Part shown: one piece after another, positions 40,913-48,073 of the stretch
How positions within the stretch are numbered: position 1 is the stretch's first letter
Layout of the letters: each line of letters opens with the position of its first letter
NCBI GenBank assembly: GCA_002346645.1
Contig: DEAD01000011.1
Location: 23,259-71,331 of the forward strand
From: Dehalococcoidia bacterium UBA2991
Lineage (GTDB): Bacteria > Chloroflexota > Dehalococcoidia > Tepidiformales > Tepidiformaceae
Direction: 5' to 3'
DNA length: 48,073 bases
The notes under the pieces: model-generated
What the model was told of the DNA's origin: nothing
Databases searched by the model: none
Seen by the model: only the letters and a program-made list of their open reading frames with translations
Program-made: the position numbers and the translations under genes

Positions 40913-41947
40913 ATGCCTACCACTGCACGTGTTGTTGTCTTAGAAGGAGATTTCGGGGTTTGTGCAATCCAGGAGCTCGAGCTTCCGGATCCTAGGCCGC
41001 ACCAGGCGGTTCTTGAGATCTATGCTGCTGGTATTGAGCACGGCCAAATCCATCAGATTGAGGAATCTCAAACCCTCCCTCTGATCCCCGGTCGTGAGGG
41101 GACTGCGCGTGTCCTCGCAGTTGGTAGTGAGGTCACTCGTTGCAAGGTGGACGATGTTGTTTTGATTACCCCTTGGGGTACAGATGCCTCCCGGGAGGTT
41201 GAGCTCCCCGTAGTCGAGTTCGACGATGGCACAGAAACTGAGGTTAGCCCTGCAGGGGCGTGGGGAACGAACCTTATTCTCGACGAGCAGTTCATCCTGC
41301 CCATTCCTAACCTGCTTGATAAAGAGGGTGCCGCTATCCTCGGTAACACCGCACTCTTCGCTTTCAGCGCTGTCCGTACGGCTGGTGTGGGAGAGGGTGA
41401 CAGTGTTGCTGTTTTTGGTTGTGCAGGTGTAGGTCTCTCAACTATCGCAGCTGCTGTTGCAGCGGGTGCGACTACTGTTATCGCCGTTGCCCGGGAAGAT
41501 GAGCGTCTCGAGGTTGCTCGCTCTGTTGGCGCTACGGAGACCCTTAGTTTGAGCAGTACTGCCGCTATGGAGCGTATTGCTGAGTTAGTGCCGTTAGGAG
41601 TTGACCATCTTTTCGACTGCGTCTACGAGTTTGAGACGAGTTCACGCCCTGGCCAGGAAACTGTGCGTGATGCTGGGACTGCTATGGCAGTCGGAAGTCC
41701 CGGGACTGAGGAGCGTCAGGAACAGCTCGATGCAATAGTGGCCTCCTCTGGGTATGTCCTTCCTGACCCGCCGATCGCGGAACGAGATATCCCCATTTTG
41801 CTCCAGTGGCTCGAAGACGGTCGCCTGCCTCTCTCTGACATTGTTACCTTTCGTTGCACCATTGAGCAGGTGAATGAAGCCACTCAGATGCTTGAAAGTG
41901 GTGATGTGGTTGGCCAGGCGGTCATGGTCGTCGAACCTCTTCGGTAG
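40913..41947 (+). CDS. Medium-chain dehydrogenase/reductase lacking zinc ligands
   Basis: A 344-residue MDR-superfamily oxidoreductase. The N-terminal GroES-like domain carries LIPGREGTARVLAVGSEV, and the Rossmann part VAVFGCAGVGLSTIAAA. The catalytic zinc Cys (usually GxCHTD) reads GIEHGQ and the His of GHE is Arg, and no structural zinc cysteines are seen, so it belongs with quinone-oxidoreductase-type zinc-free members. Substrate unknown. The ATG at 40913 is 13 bp after Rieske paralog B, so it could supply or remove reducing equivalents for that protein, which is inference. Confidence 0.85.
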   Translation: MPTTARVVVLEGDFGVCAIQELELPDPRPHQAVLEIYAAGIEHGQIHQIEESQTLPLIPGREGTARVLAVGSEVTRCKVDDVVLITPWGTDASREVELPVVEFDDGTETEVSPAGAWGTNLILDEQFILPIPNLLDKEGAAILGNTALFAFSAVRTAGVGEGDSVAVFGCAGVGLSTIAAAVAAGATTVIAVAREDERLEVARSVGATETLSLSSTAAMERIAELVPLGVDHLFDCVYEFETSSRPGQETVRDAGTAMAVGSPGTEERQEQLDAIVASSGYVLPDPPIAERDIPILLQWLEDGRLPLSDIVTFRCTIEQVNEATQMLESGDVVGQAVMVVEPLR

Positions 41948-41956
41948 GTTGGGGTG

Positions 41957-42685
41957 TTAATCCTCAACGAATAGCTGAGATCCCAGTGGTTCGAGTGCCT
42001 CCCGCAGGGACGTCCTTGTGGTGGGTAGCAGCGCTGCGTAGCGCAGCTCCTCCGCTAACAGTGCGCTTCGCGTCTCCTCGGGTTTTCTATCGATAAGTGT
42101 CGCCTGGCGCTCATCCTCCCAATCCACCAAGGAAAGTCCAGGGATGCCGTAAGTGAGGCAGGTCCCCTCCACGTCCTGAGTATTGTGTGTTCCCATCACA
42201 AGTGAAGCCAATTCGTTTACGTCTGGACTAAACCAAGCCCCCTCAGTGTCGAAACGCTGGTAAGCCCGGCGGTTTAGAAATGTCATCGAGAGTGTCAGCC
42301 AAGTGTCTCGGTCTGGTGACGCGACTATGTTCCAGCCTCCCATCGCCCGCAGCAGGAGGAAGGGAACAGCTTCTGGAATGTCGCTAAATACATTGGTCTC
42401 GGGCTTGGGGATAGCGATACCTGTTGCTGTCGCGCTTGCTGCCCAGTGTCCCCCTTCGTTCCCGACTCGTCCTTCCACTATCGCCTCAGCTACTGCTAGC
42501 GCTCGTGAGGCTGTCTCCCCGACGCTCTCTGTATCTGCTATTTCGATAGCAAGGTCGTAGGCTCCCAGTGTCAGTGCCACTTCAGCCAAGGGTAGTGCGT
42601 TTTCTGCACGGAGAGCCTCTGCTGTTTCGATTGTTTGACGTACAGCTGGGTATGCCTCGGGCCAGAAGCGATACAGTGCAATCAT
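41957..42685 (-). CDS. Hypothetical protein, 242 residues
   Basis: I do not recognise a family. The protein is soluble, Ala/Glu-rich and mostly helical in the first 90 residues (EALRAENALPLAEVALTLGAYDLAIEIAD), with a mixed C-terminal part. It is last in a minus-strand set after a molybdopterin oxidoreductase and a nitroreductase (39-bp gap to the latter). The ATG at 42685 has no clear ribosome site. Confidence 0.6.
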   Translation of the reverse strand: MIALYRFWPEAYPAVRQTIETAEALRAENALPLAEVALTLGAYDLAIEIADTESVGETASRALAVAEAIVEGRVGNEGGHWAASATATGIAIPKPETNVFSDIPEAVPFLLLRAMGGWNIVASPDRDTWLTLSMTFLNRRAYQRFDTEGAWFSPDVNELASLVMGTHNTQDVEGTCLTYGIPGLSLVDWEDERQATLIDRKPEETRSALLAEELRYAALLPTTRTSLREALEPLGSQLFVED

Positions 42686-42724
42686 CGGATGGAGCCCACA
42701 ATAGGGGGGCGGCGGTACCCCGCG

Positions 42725-43384
42725 CTAGTCGCGCGCCTTGGTGACGTTCCAGCGCTCCCAGTTAGTAACTTCGTCCACTGGCTTTCGGTTAGTGGGGCCG
42801 AAGTTTGCGTCAGGGAATCCCAGAGGAATGATGGCTGCTGGGGTTGCTTCGTCTGGGATCCCGCAGTGTTCTCGCAGCACCTCGTCGACAGCACCCTGGA
42901 AGGTAGTCATTACAGTTCCCAGGCCCAGCGCCCGCGCCGCCAACAACATGTTCTGCACGGCTTGGTAGATAGAGCTGCCTGCCAATAGCGATGTTGGGTC
43001 CTGAGTTGGGGATGCGATCTGGTAAATGCACGGAACGATGAACACCGGAGCCTTCGCCAAGTTCTCGAATAGACCTCGTGCGCCCGTCATCATCAGGCGT
43101 TCACCCTTTGTTCCGGACTTGATGGCGTTATCAATCATTGATTGCAGACCGGGATTCTCTAACCCCTTGCTCAGCTGTGCAGCGATCGCATCTCGGGTTT
43201 CCTGGTCCTTTATTACGACGAAGCGCCAAGGCTGCAGATTGCTTCCCGAGGGAGCTTTCGTCCCAGCCTCAATGACCTTCCAAATCAGTTCGTCGGGGAC
43301 CTCATCGCTCTTCCAACGGCGGATCGCCCGCTGAGTGTAAATGGTTTCCCAGACGTCGTTAGTGCCGGATTTCAGATCTGCCAT
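42725..43384 (-). CDS. Nitroreductase-family flavoprotein
   Basis: A 219-residue FMN-dependent oxidoreductase. The FMN-binding RAIRRWKSDEVP and APSGSNLQPWRFVV segments are at the N-terminus, and LAARALGLGTVMTTF and the IIPLGFPD segment later. Such enzymes reduce nitro groups, enones or quinones. It starts 14 bp after the molybdopterin oxidoreductase stop, so they are one transcription unit. Confidence 0.9.
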   Translation of the reverse strand: MADLKSGTNDVWETIYTQRAIRRWKSDEVPDELIWKVIEAGTKAPSGSNLQPWRFVVIKDQETRDAIAAQLSKGLENPGLQSMIDNAIKSGTKGERLMMTGARGLFENLAKAPVFIVPCIYQIASPTQDPTSLLAGSSIYQAVQNMLLAARALGLGTVMTTFQGAVDEVLREHCGIPDEATPAAIIPLGFPDANFGPTNRKPVDEVTNWERWNVTKARD

Positions 43385-43398
43385 TGAGTGCTCCTCGC

Positions 43399-45546
43399 CT
43401 AGCCGGATGACACCGGTTTCTTTGCTGGCCGGATATTTACTGGAATTGCGCTTTGTCGAGCCATGCCTGTGATTGGGTCATAGGCCTCCTCGTTATTCAC
43501 GAGGCGATTTGTGCTGCCGCCTATGCTTCGTACGTCCTGATCTTTTTCTGGAACGTCGCCCCAAGAATGAGCCATCGAGATGACTCCTGATGGAACATCG
43601 TCGCTGAAAGCTGCTACGCCAAGGATCGTTGCTCGACTAGATTCGATTTCGATTATTTCGCCGTCCTCAATGCCGAACTCTGCGCCGTCGCGCGAATTCA
43701 TGAAAGCAGGATTGGTCCCGCCATCTCGGGCTGTCAGGCCAGAGATGTCGCGCCCCGAAGAGTTGTAGAACTCTCTCATGCGACGGCTGATCAGCCTATG
43801 TGAGAAATCTTCTCCTGGCAGATATCCGGCACCGCTCACTATTGGTTGGGCTCGGATCTCGCCGATTTCCTCTACAAGGTCTGCCGGGGCCACATCAAGT
43901 CGGACATCAGTGCCTGGAGTCTTCGCATCCACGCGAACGACTTCCCCTGAAAAGATCGCTCCGCCATCCGCTTCCCGAATTTGGTCTAGGGGAATGCGGG
44001 ATTTTGCTGCGACTACATCCAGCACTTGATCTGTCGTTGGCTTTTTATCCATTGGGAGCGGCCCGCCTGGAAGGTTGAGTTCACTACCTAGTCGGTGAGC
44101 GATACCCCAGAAGAACTCCCATTCTTCGATGACATCATCTTCGGCTTCTACCATTGCAGGCGTGTAGTGAGCATATGGCTCTGGGTACCAGGAGTCGGTT
44201 AGAACTGTTAGGTCAGGTCGCTCTAGAGAGAGCTTTGGTGCGATTACGTAATCTGCCATCTTGGCGGTCTGAGACATCTTGATGTCGATGCTTACGTTCA
44301 AATCAAGATGTTTCATTGCTTCGATCGTTTTCAGCTGGTCCGGCCACGCCCCTACTGGGTTGCCTCCCACGCTGATAAGCGCACGAACTCGTCCTTCGCC
44401 TGGAGTGATGATCTCATCGCTTAGGGCGGCCGTTGGCATCTCGCCGAACACTTCCCCCAACCCTCTTACCCGACTTGGCTCACCCTTGCCCCAGGCAGGG
44501 TTGGGGGGATTAGCCTGGGCCATAAAGGGACGCTCTGGGCTAACTACGCCTGGGTTTGGCACTACTTCACCTTCCCGCAGGTAGCGCCCGCAGAGGGTGT
44601 TCAGGGTGTTGACGAAGTGCTCTGTAAGGTTCGGGTGAGGCGACATGTTCGCCCCGGTTCCACTCGAGGCTACGCCCCTCTGCGCTTCGGCAAACATGCG
44701 GGCTGCTCGTTCGACTAACACGGCAGGAACCCCTGTGCGCTCCTCCACGTAGTCTAAAGAGAAGTTGTCCACGGCCTTCTGCAGCTCTTCAACGTGAGCT
44801 GCATTCCCAGCGAGGAAGTCGCCGTCCACAAGCCCTTCGTGGAACATCACGCGGATGATTCCTGCAAGTAGTGTGGGGTCTTCACCAGGCTTTACCTGCA
44901 AGTAAAGGTCCGCCCGCTTGGCTACATCCGATTCTCGTGGGTCGATCACGATCAACTTAAGGCCACGTTGCTGGGCATCTCGGAGTCGTTTCCATGGATT
45001 GAAGGGTGGAATACCTCCAAACATTGATACAACGGGGTTGTTTCCGATAAGCATTGCCACATCGGCCGTTTCGAAATTCTGGCCGCCGCCCATCCATGTT
45101 CCATGCCGAGATGCGGCAATGGCTTTTGCTGGCTGGTCTATGGTTACGCTCGTGTAATAAGAGGGTGATTTGATGCCAGCGTGCCATGCTCGTGACACTG
45201 AAAGAGTGACCCCGTTACAAAATGCATAGGTCCCGTTATAGCTGGCGACCGCTCTCGGGCCGTGTTCGTCAATGATGCCACGTAGCTTCTCTGCGATCTC
45301 ATCGAGAGCCTGCTCACTGGAGATCGGTTTAAAGCTACCGTCCGGCATTCGCTTCAGCGAGCTGCGAAGCCGATCAGCATGGTTGTGCTGTTCCGGCAGA
45401 TGTCGTCCCTTGATGCACGTATATCCACCGTAGATAGGGTCGCTTTTGTCGCCCCGAATCTCGACGACTTTGTTGTCCTCAATATCTACTTCAATGGCGC
45501 AGAAAGCGTGGCAAAAGCGACAAAAAGACTTCTTCGTCTCAACCAT
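43399..45546 (-). CDS. Molybdopterin oxidoreductase (DMSO-reductase family)
   Basis: A 715-residue bis-molybdopterin-guanine-dinucleotide enzyme. An N-terminal 4Fe-4S site C-x2-C-x3-C (FCRFCHAFC) with a fourth Cys in YTCIKG precedes the catalytic domains. Cofactor-binding parts include LIGNNPVVS, VIDPRESDVAKRADLYLQVKPGED and the C-terminal IPVNIRPAK. There is no twin-arginine signal, so it is cytoplasmic. Substrate not predictable. The ATG at 45546 follows GGAG by 8 nt; the frame to 45588 is less supported. Confidence 0.9.
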   Translation of the reverse strand: MVETKKSFCRFCHAFCAIEVDIEDNKVVEIRGDKSDPIYGGYTCIKGRHLPEQHNHADRLRSSLKRMPDGSFKPISSEQALDEIAEKLRGIIDEHGPRAVASYNGTYAFCNGVTLSVSRAWHAGIKSPSYYTSVTIDQPAKAIAASRHGTWMGGGQNFETADVAMLIGNNPVVSMFGGIPPFNPWKRLRDAQQRGLKLIVIDPRESDVAKRADLYLQVKPGEDPTLLAGIIRVMFHEGLVDGDFLAGNAAHVEELQKAVDNFSLDYVEERTGVPAVLVERAARMFAEAQRGVASSGTGANMSPHPNLTEHFVNTLNTLCGRYLREGEVVPNPGVVSPERPFMAQANPPNPAWGKGEPSRVRGLGEVFGEMPTAALSDEIITPGEGRVRALISVGGNPVGAWPDQLKTIEAMKHLDLNVSIDIKMSQTAKMADYVIAPKLSLERPDLTVLTDSWYPEPYAHYTPAMVEAEDDVIEEWEFFWGIAHRLGSELNLPGGPLPMDKKPTTDQVLDVVAAKSRIPLDQIREADGGAIFSGEVVRVDAKTPGTDVRLDVAPADLVEEIGEIRAQPIVSGAGYLPGEDFSHRLISRRMREFYNSSGRDISGLTARDGGTNPAFMNSRDGAEFGIEDGEIIEIESSRATILGVAAFSDDVPSGVISMAHSWGDVPEKDQDVRSIGGSTNRLVNNEEAYDPITGMARQSAIPVNIRPAKKPVSSG

Positions 45547-45633
45547 TGGGTTTCTCCATGGGGCCAGCTTTGGCCGGGAGTCTACCATGCACCATCAATC
45601 GCCCGGATGGTGTCTTAGTTAGAAAGAAGGGCG

Positions 45634-45873
45634 TTAGCGGAAGGGGTTGTCGCTTCCTGGGGGAAGTCGGTCAGCCGTCTCGTCTATCCCAAGCAGCTTA
45701 AGTCGGGCTTCGTCGTAAGTTTGTTTGGCACGCGCTTCTCGGTTTAGAAGGCCCTTAAGCCGGTCTGGTGTGAGAGATTGTTCTTCGAGGAGAACATCGT
45801 GAACTCGGTCCAGCTGCTTCATCCACCTGTCCCAGGCTTCCCGATATGCTTTGCGGGTCGTCTCATCCACCAT
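45634..45873 (-). CDS. Small hypothetical protein before the molybdopterin oxidoreductase
   Basis: A 79-residue charged helical protein (RKAYREAWDRWMKQLDRVHDVLLEEQ). No family recognised. It lies about 85 bp upstream of the oxidoreductase start on the same strand, so it may be a chaperone-like or structural partner. A TATAGG box ends 7 nt before the ATG, suggesting a leaderless mRNA. Confidence 0.62.
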   Translation of the reverse strand: MVDETTRKAYREAWDRWMKQLDRVHDVLLEEQSLTPDRLKGLLNREARAKQTYDEARLKLLGIDETADRLPPGSDNPFR

Positions 45874-45880
45874 CTCGATG

Positions 45881-45886
45881 CCTATA
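45881..45886 (-). promoter_or_regulatory. Candidate -10 box (TATAGG), leaderless small gene
   Basis: TATAGG ends 7 nt before the ATG at 45873. It is the only visible promoter candidate for the molybdopterin operon. Confidence 0.35.
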
Positions 45887-45975
45887 GGGGCCTACTCTCC
45901 CCCTCGGGCAATTGGCCCGGAGCCGAGACTATGCCGCCTCGTACCGGTTCTCACAAGGTGTTCCACCTTGGATCC

Positions 45976-45981
45976 TAGAAT
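45976..45981 (+). promoter_or_regulatory. Candidate -10 box (TAGAAT) in the 45874-46195 gap
   Basis: TAGAAT on the plus strand, within the inverted repeat CCTAG-aat-CTAGG and just after a 7-bp hairpin (CAAGGTG/CACCTTG). It would start a short transcript that meets the terminator at 46039. Confidence 0.35.
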
Positions 45982-46038
45982 CTAGGGGGAGAGAGGCTTT
46001 GCCTACAGACCTGGCAGAAATTAACAGCACTAACTAAA

Positions 46039-46067
46039 GGGGTTTGCTTAAGCCCCATGCTTTTTTG
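46039..46067 (+). terminator. Rho-independent terminator
   Basis: A 7-bp stem (GGGGTTT paired with AAGCCCC, one G-U) with a GCTT loop is followed within 3 nt by a run of six T. It points along the plus strand although no plus-strand gene lies upstream. It therefore ends a small RNA or attenuates the downstream exporter operon. Confidence 0.72.
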
Positions 46068-46195
46068 GCTAGATCTTGAATCTAGTGGGGTCTACTTCTA
46101 CGGCGATAGAAAATCTGGACTGGCTTGCTGGCACTGGCTATGCGACTCTTGCTATCCCGAAACTGCCCCTGGGCACGGCACGAGGTTGGAATAGA

Positions 46196-47287
46196 GTGCT
46201 CGCGCTCATCGAAATCAGACGCCGCAAGTTGCAGTTTGGCTTTGTTACTGGGGTTGTTGGCCTCATCGCGTACCTAATCATCATGGTTACCGGGTTAGGA
46301 CTGGGCCTCAATGAGGCCGCAGGATCTGCCCTCTTAGACCTTAATGGCGACTATCTTGCTTACGCTTCTAACTCCAACCTCTCCGTTATCCGCTCTAAAT
46401 TAACTGAACGTGATGTAGCTGAGGTGCAATCCCTCAGTGGTGCTGAAGAGGCAACTCCTATTGGATATGTGGCGGCGGTAATAGAGTTTGCTCCCGAAGA
46501 AAGTGATTCCGCCGCCATAATTGGTGTAGTTCCTGGTTCCTTCGCCGAACCGGAAATAGTGGAAGGGAGCACAATTGGTGGTCCGAACGATATTCTTGTA
46601 GACCGCGCTTGGGTTCGAGTTGCAGGTACTCGCGTTGGTGATGAGCTTGCCTTACCCGTTGGTTTCGCTACTCGGCAATTCACCGTAGTTGGCATCGTCG
46701 ATCAGGGGTATTTCTTCTTCCAGTCCACCATGTATGTGGACATTTCTTCCTGGAAGGAGCTCAATTTCCCTGGTGATGTTGGGCAACGACCGGCCGCAAG
46801 CCTTGTGCTTCTTAGTGGGAACGATCTGGAGGGGATGAGGGGCGAAGGGTGGCGAATCGTAACCAAACAGGATGGCTTCAATAACATTGAAGGTGTTCAG
46901 GGCCAGCAGTCCACAGTAGATGCCCTCCGTTACATGGGTCTGCTTATTGGCGCGATGGTTATCGGTGTCTTTTTCCACGTTATTACCCTCCAGAAGGTCG
47001 CCCTTCTTGGGATTCTTAAAGCAATCGGAGCTCCCGGTAGCTATCTGGTCTTTCAAGGCTTGCTTCAGGTCCTGATTATTTGTGTTATTGGTTCCCTGCT
47101 TGCTGTTGGTCTGGCCCTTCTTACTGAGGCTACTGTTCTTTCCTCGGACACTATCCCAATTAACTTCACAAACAGTGCAATGACAACGACCTCAATTTCG
47201 GTCGTTATCGCTGGCACAATTGGCTCCCTCCTCGCTGCTCGGCAGGTCGCATCGGTCGATCCCATCATTGCGATGCAGCAGCAGTAG
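46196..47287 (+). CDS. ABC exporter permease (MacB/DevC-like, FtsX fold)
   Basis: A 363-residue permease of the MacB/FtsX type: one N-terminal membrane helix (about residues 12-35) after an EIRRRK segment, a large extracytoplasmic domain, then three C-terminal helices (around MGLLIGAMVIGVFFHVITL). The ILKAIGA segment contacts the ATPase. The start is uncertain: GTG at 46196 matches the usual (L)EIRRxK start, while the frame is open from a TTG at 46076. It forms one unit with the ATPase gene 9 bp downstream. Cargo unknown. Confidence 0.82.
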   Translation: MLALIEIRRRKLQFGFVTGVVGLIAYLIIMVTGLGLGLNEAAGSALLDLNGDYLAYASNSNLSVIRSKLTERDVAEVQSLSGAEEATPIGYVAAVIEFAPEESDSAAIIGVVPGSFAEPEIVEGSTIGGPNDILVDRAWVRVAGTRVGDELALPVGFATRQFTVVGIVDQGYFFFQSTMYVDISSWKELNFPGDVGQRPAASLVLLSGNDLEGMRGEGWRIVTKQDGFNNIEGVQGQQSTVDALRYMGLLIGAMVIGVFFHVITLQKVALLGILKAIGAPGSYLVFQGLLQVLIICVIGSLLAVGLALLTEATVLSSDTIPINFTNSAMTTTSISVVIAGTIGSLLAARQVASVDPIIAMQQQ

Positions 47288-47296
47288 GGTCTGAGT

Positions 47297-47983
47297 ATGG
47301 CTGTTCTCCAGCTTCGCGATGTTTCCAAGTCATATGGCCAGGGGAGTCGGCGCGTCGATGCAGTTCGCGATGTCTCCCTCGATGTTGATCACGGCGAAGT
47401 GGTGGCGCTGGAAGGGCCTTCTGGTTCCGGCAAGACCACGTTGCTTGCGCTTGCTGGTGCCCTGCTATCCCCCACTTCAGGTGAGATTTTTCTCGATGGT
47501 GACAACGTAACTAGATATGGAGCCAGGGCTCGTACCCGATACCGACGAGATCGTGTTGGTTTTGTCTTTCAAGGCAGCAACATGGTGCCCTTTCTCACAG
47601 CTCGAGAAAACTTGCTTGTAGTTGGTTCTTTTGGCGGCTCTGATCGTTCTGCTATTCGCCACCGCGCTGACGAACTTCTCGAACAGCTTGACCTAGGTGC
47701 GGTTAGAGATCAGATCGCCACGAGGCTTTCTGGCGGGGAGCGCCAGCGAGTGGCCATTGCCCGTGCGCTAATGCGTGACCCTTCCTTACTTCTCGTTGAT
47801 GAGCCCACTGCTAGTCTTAACTTTGAACTTGGAACCCGTGTGGTTGATGCCCTTCTAAGTGAGGTACACAGGCGCCAAAAGGCCTGCATTATGGTGACTC
47901 ATGACGACCGCATGGCTCGACTTTCCGATCGCATTGTTGAGATTCGCGATGGGCGAATACTTTCTGAAAGGCCCTTGAGTTAG
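47297..47983 (+). CDS. ABC exporter ATP-binding protein (MacB/LolD/DevA-like)
   Basis: A 228-residue ATPase with GPSGSGKTT (Walker A), VFQGSNMVPF (Q-loop), LSGGERQR (signature), LLLVDEPT (Walker B) and VTHD (H-loop). The D-loop reads SLNFELG instead of the usual SALD. It powers the neighbouring FtsX-like permease. The ATG lies 9 bp after the permease stop. Confidence 0.93.
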   Translation: MAVLQLRDVSKSYGQGSRRVDAVRDVSLDVDHGEVVALEGPSGSGKTTLLALAGALLSPTSGEIFLDGDNVTRYGARARTRYRRDRVGFVFQGSNMVPFLTARENLLVVGSFGGSDRSAIRHRADELLEQLDLGAVRDQIATRLSGGERQRVAIARALMRDPSLLLVDEPTASLNFELGTRVVDALLSEVHRRQKACIMVTHDDRMARLSDRIVEIRDGRILSERPLS

Positions 47984-48049
47984 TCCTGCTCAACTTTGGA
48001 GCGTGCCAAAGTGCGCGCAAATCATTCCTGGGATTCCGGCACTGTTATC

Positions 48050-48073
48050 TGGTGGGCGATACTGGATTCGAAC
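48050..48073 (-). tRNA. 3' end of a tRNA gene (cut by window)
   Basis: Reading on the minus strand, the last 24 bases give T-loop TTCGAAT, CCAGT, acceptor strand ATCGCCC, discriminator A and encoded CCA. The anticodon lies outside the window, so identity is open; the acceptor is of a type common in tRNA-Val. Confidence 0.75.

Noticed and set aside
46076..46195. TTG at 46076 as start of the exporter permease
   Set aside because: It adds 40 residues without membrane-protein character, and follows a terminator by only a few bases; the family normally starts just before EIRRxK.
1..48073. CRISPR arrays, insertion sequences or prophage genes
   Set aside because: No regular direct repeats with spacers, no transposase or integrase motifs and no terminal inverted repeats were seen.

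Overview
The window is dense bacterial chromosome: about 43 protein genes, one complete and one partial tRNA gene, and only one gene-free stretch longer than 300 bp (45874-46195). I see no rRNA, phage, insertion sequence or CRISPR array. Gene content includes CofD (coenzyme F420 synthesis), an Aap-type polar amino-acid transporter, two Rieske-type oxygenase paralogs, a tandem family III CoA-transferase, an N-acyl-D-amino-acid-deacylase-like amidohydrolase, a cyclase-family hydrolase, a DUF7064/AttH-like lipocalin protein and a molybdopterin oxidoreductase. This mix of F420 and expanded catabolic families fits an oligotrophic, SAR202-like Chloroflexota bacterium. That placement is inference, because there is no marker rRNA in the window.

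Layout. 1-4466 (minus): amino-acid ABC transporter, binding protein to permeases to ATPase, with a perfect stem-loop after the binding-protein gene. 4558-6007 (minus): small helical protein plus aminoglycoside-phosphotransferase-like kinase. 6172-8501 (plus): HU, a membrane protein and Rieske paralog A. 8531-12854 (minus): PurF, a lone NuoB, a zinc-ribbon protein, an EVE-domain protein and RibD. 12921-13958 (plus): tRNA-Arg(UCG) and CofD. 14065-19007: PurA (minus), a biotin-carrier domain (plus), then on the minus strand a membrane zinc ribbon, a PEP-utilising mobile-domain protein, a CoA-binding protein and a membrane protein. 19086-25941: FabF (plus); amidohydrolase, HAD phosphatase and PBP-CapA fusion (minus); Ham1-like (plus); CoaE (minus). 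25967-30395 (plus): a second APH-like protein, an SDR gene remnant, the fused CoA-transferase, YqgE and a DUF1330 protein. 30427-35532: DUF7064-like (minus), SDR (plus), M20 peptidase (minus), BtuF-like and zf-TFIIB proteins (plus). 35550-38038 (plus): a structured leader followed by NhaA, then a cyclase-family protein. 38109-39460 (minus): Dabb and PdxA. 39556-41947 (plus): Rieske paralog B and an MDR dehydrogenase. 41957-45873 (minus): small protein, molybdopterin oxidoreductase, nitroreductase and an unknown protein. 46196-47983 (plus): ABC exporter permease and ATPase. The window ends inside a minus-strand tRNA.

Three threads run through the window. First, many genes lack a Shine-Dalgarno sequence and instead carry a TAnnnT-type -10 box 5-8 nt before the start codon, which suggests leaderless mRNAs. 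Genes that do have a Shine-Dalgarno often have a TAGAAT or TACAAT box further upstream. Second, several catalytic families have lost expected ligand or catalytic residues: both Rieske proteins, the first CoA-transferase domain, the Ham1-like protein, the CapA domain and the second APH-like protein. Third, several genes that usually sit in large operons are alone here (nuoB, purF, cofD, fabF).
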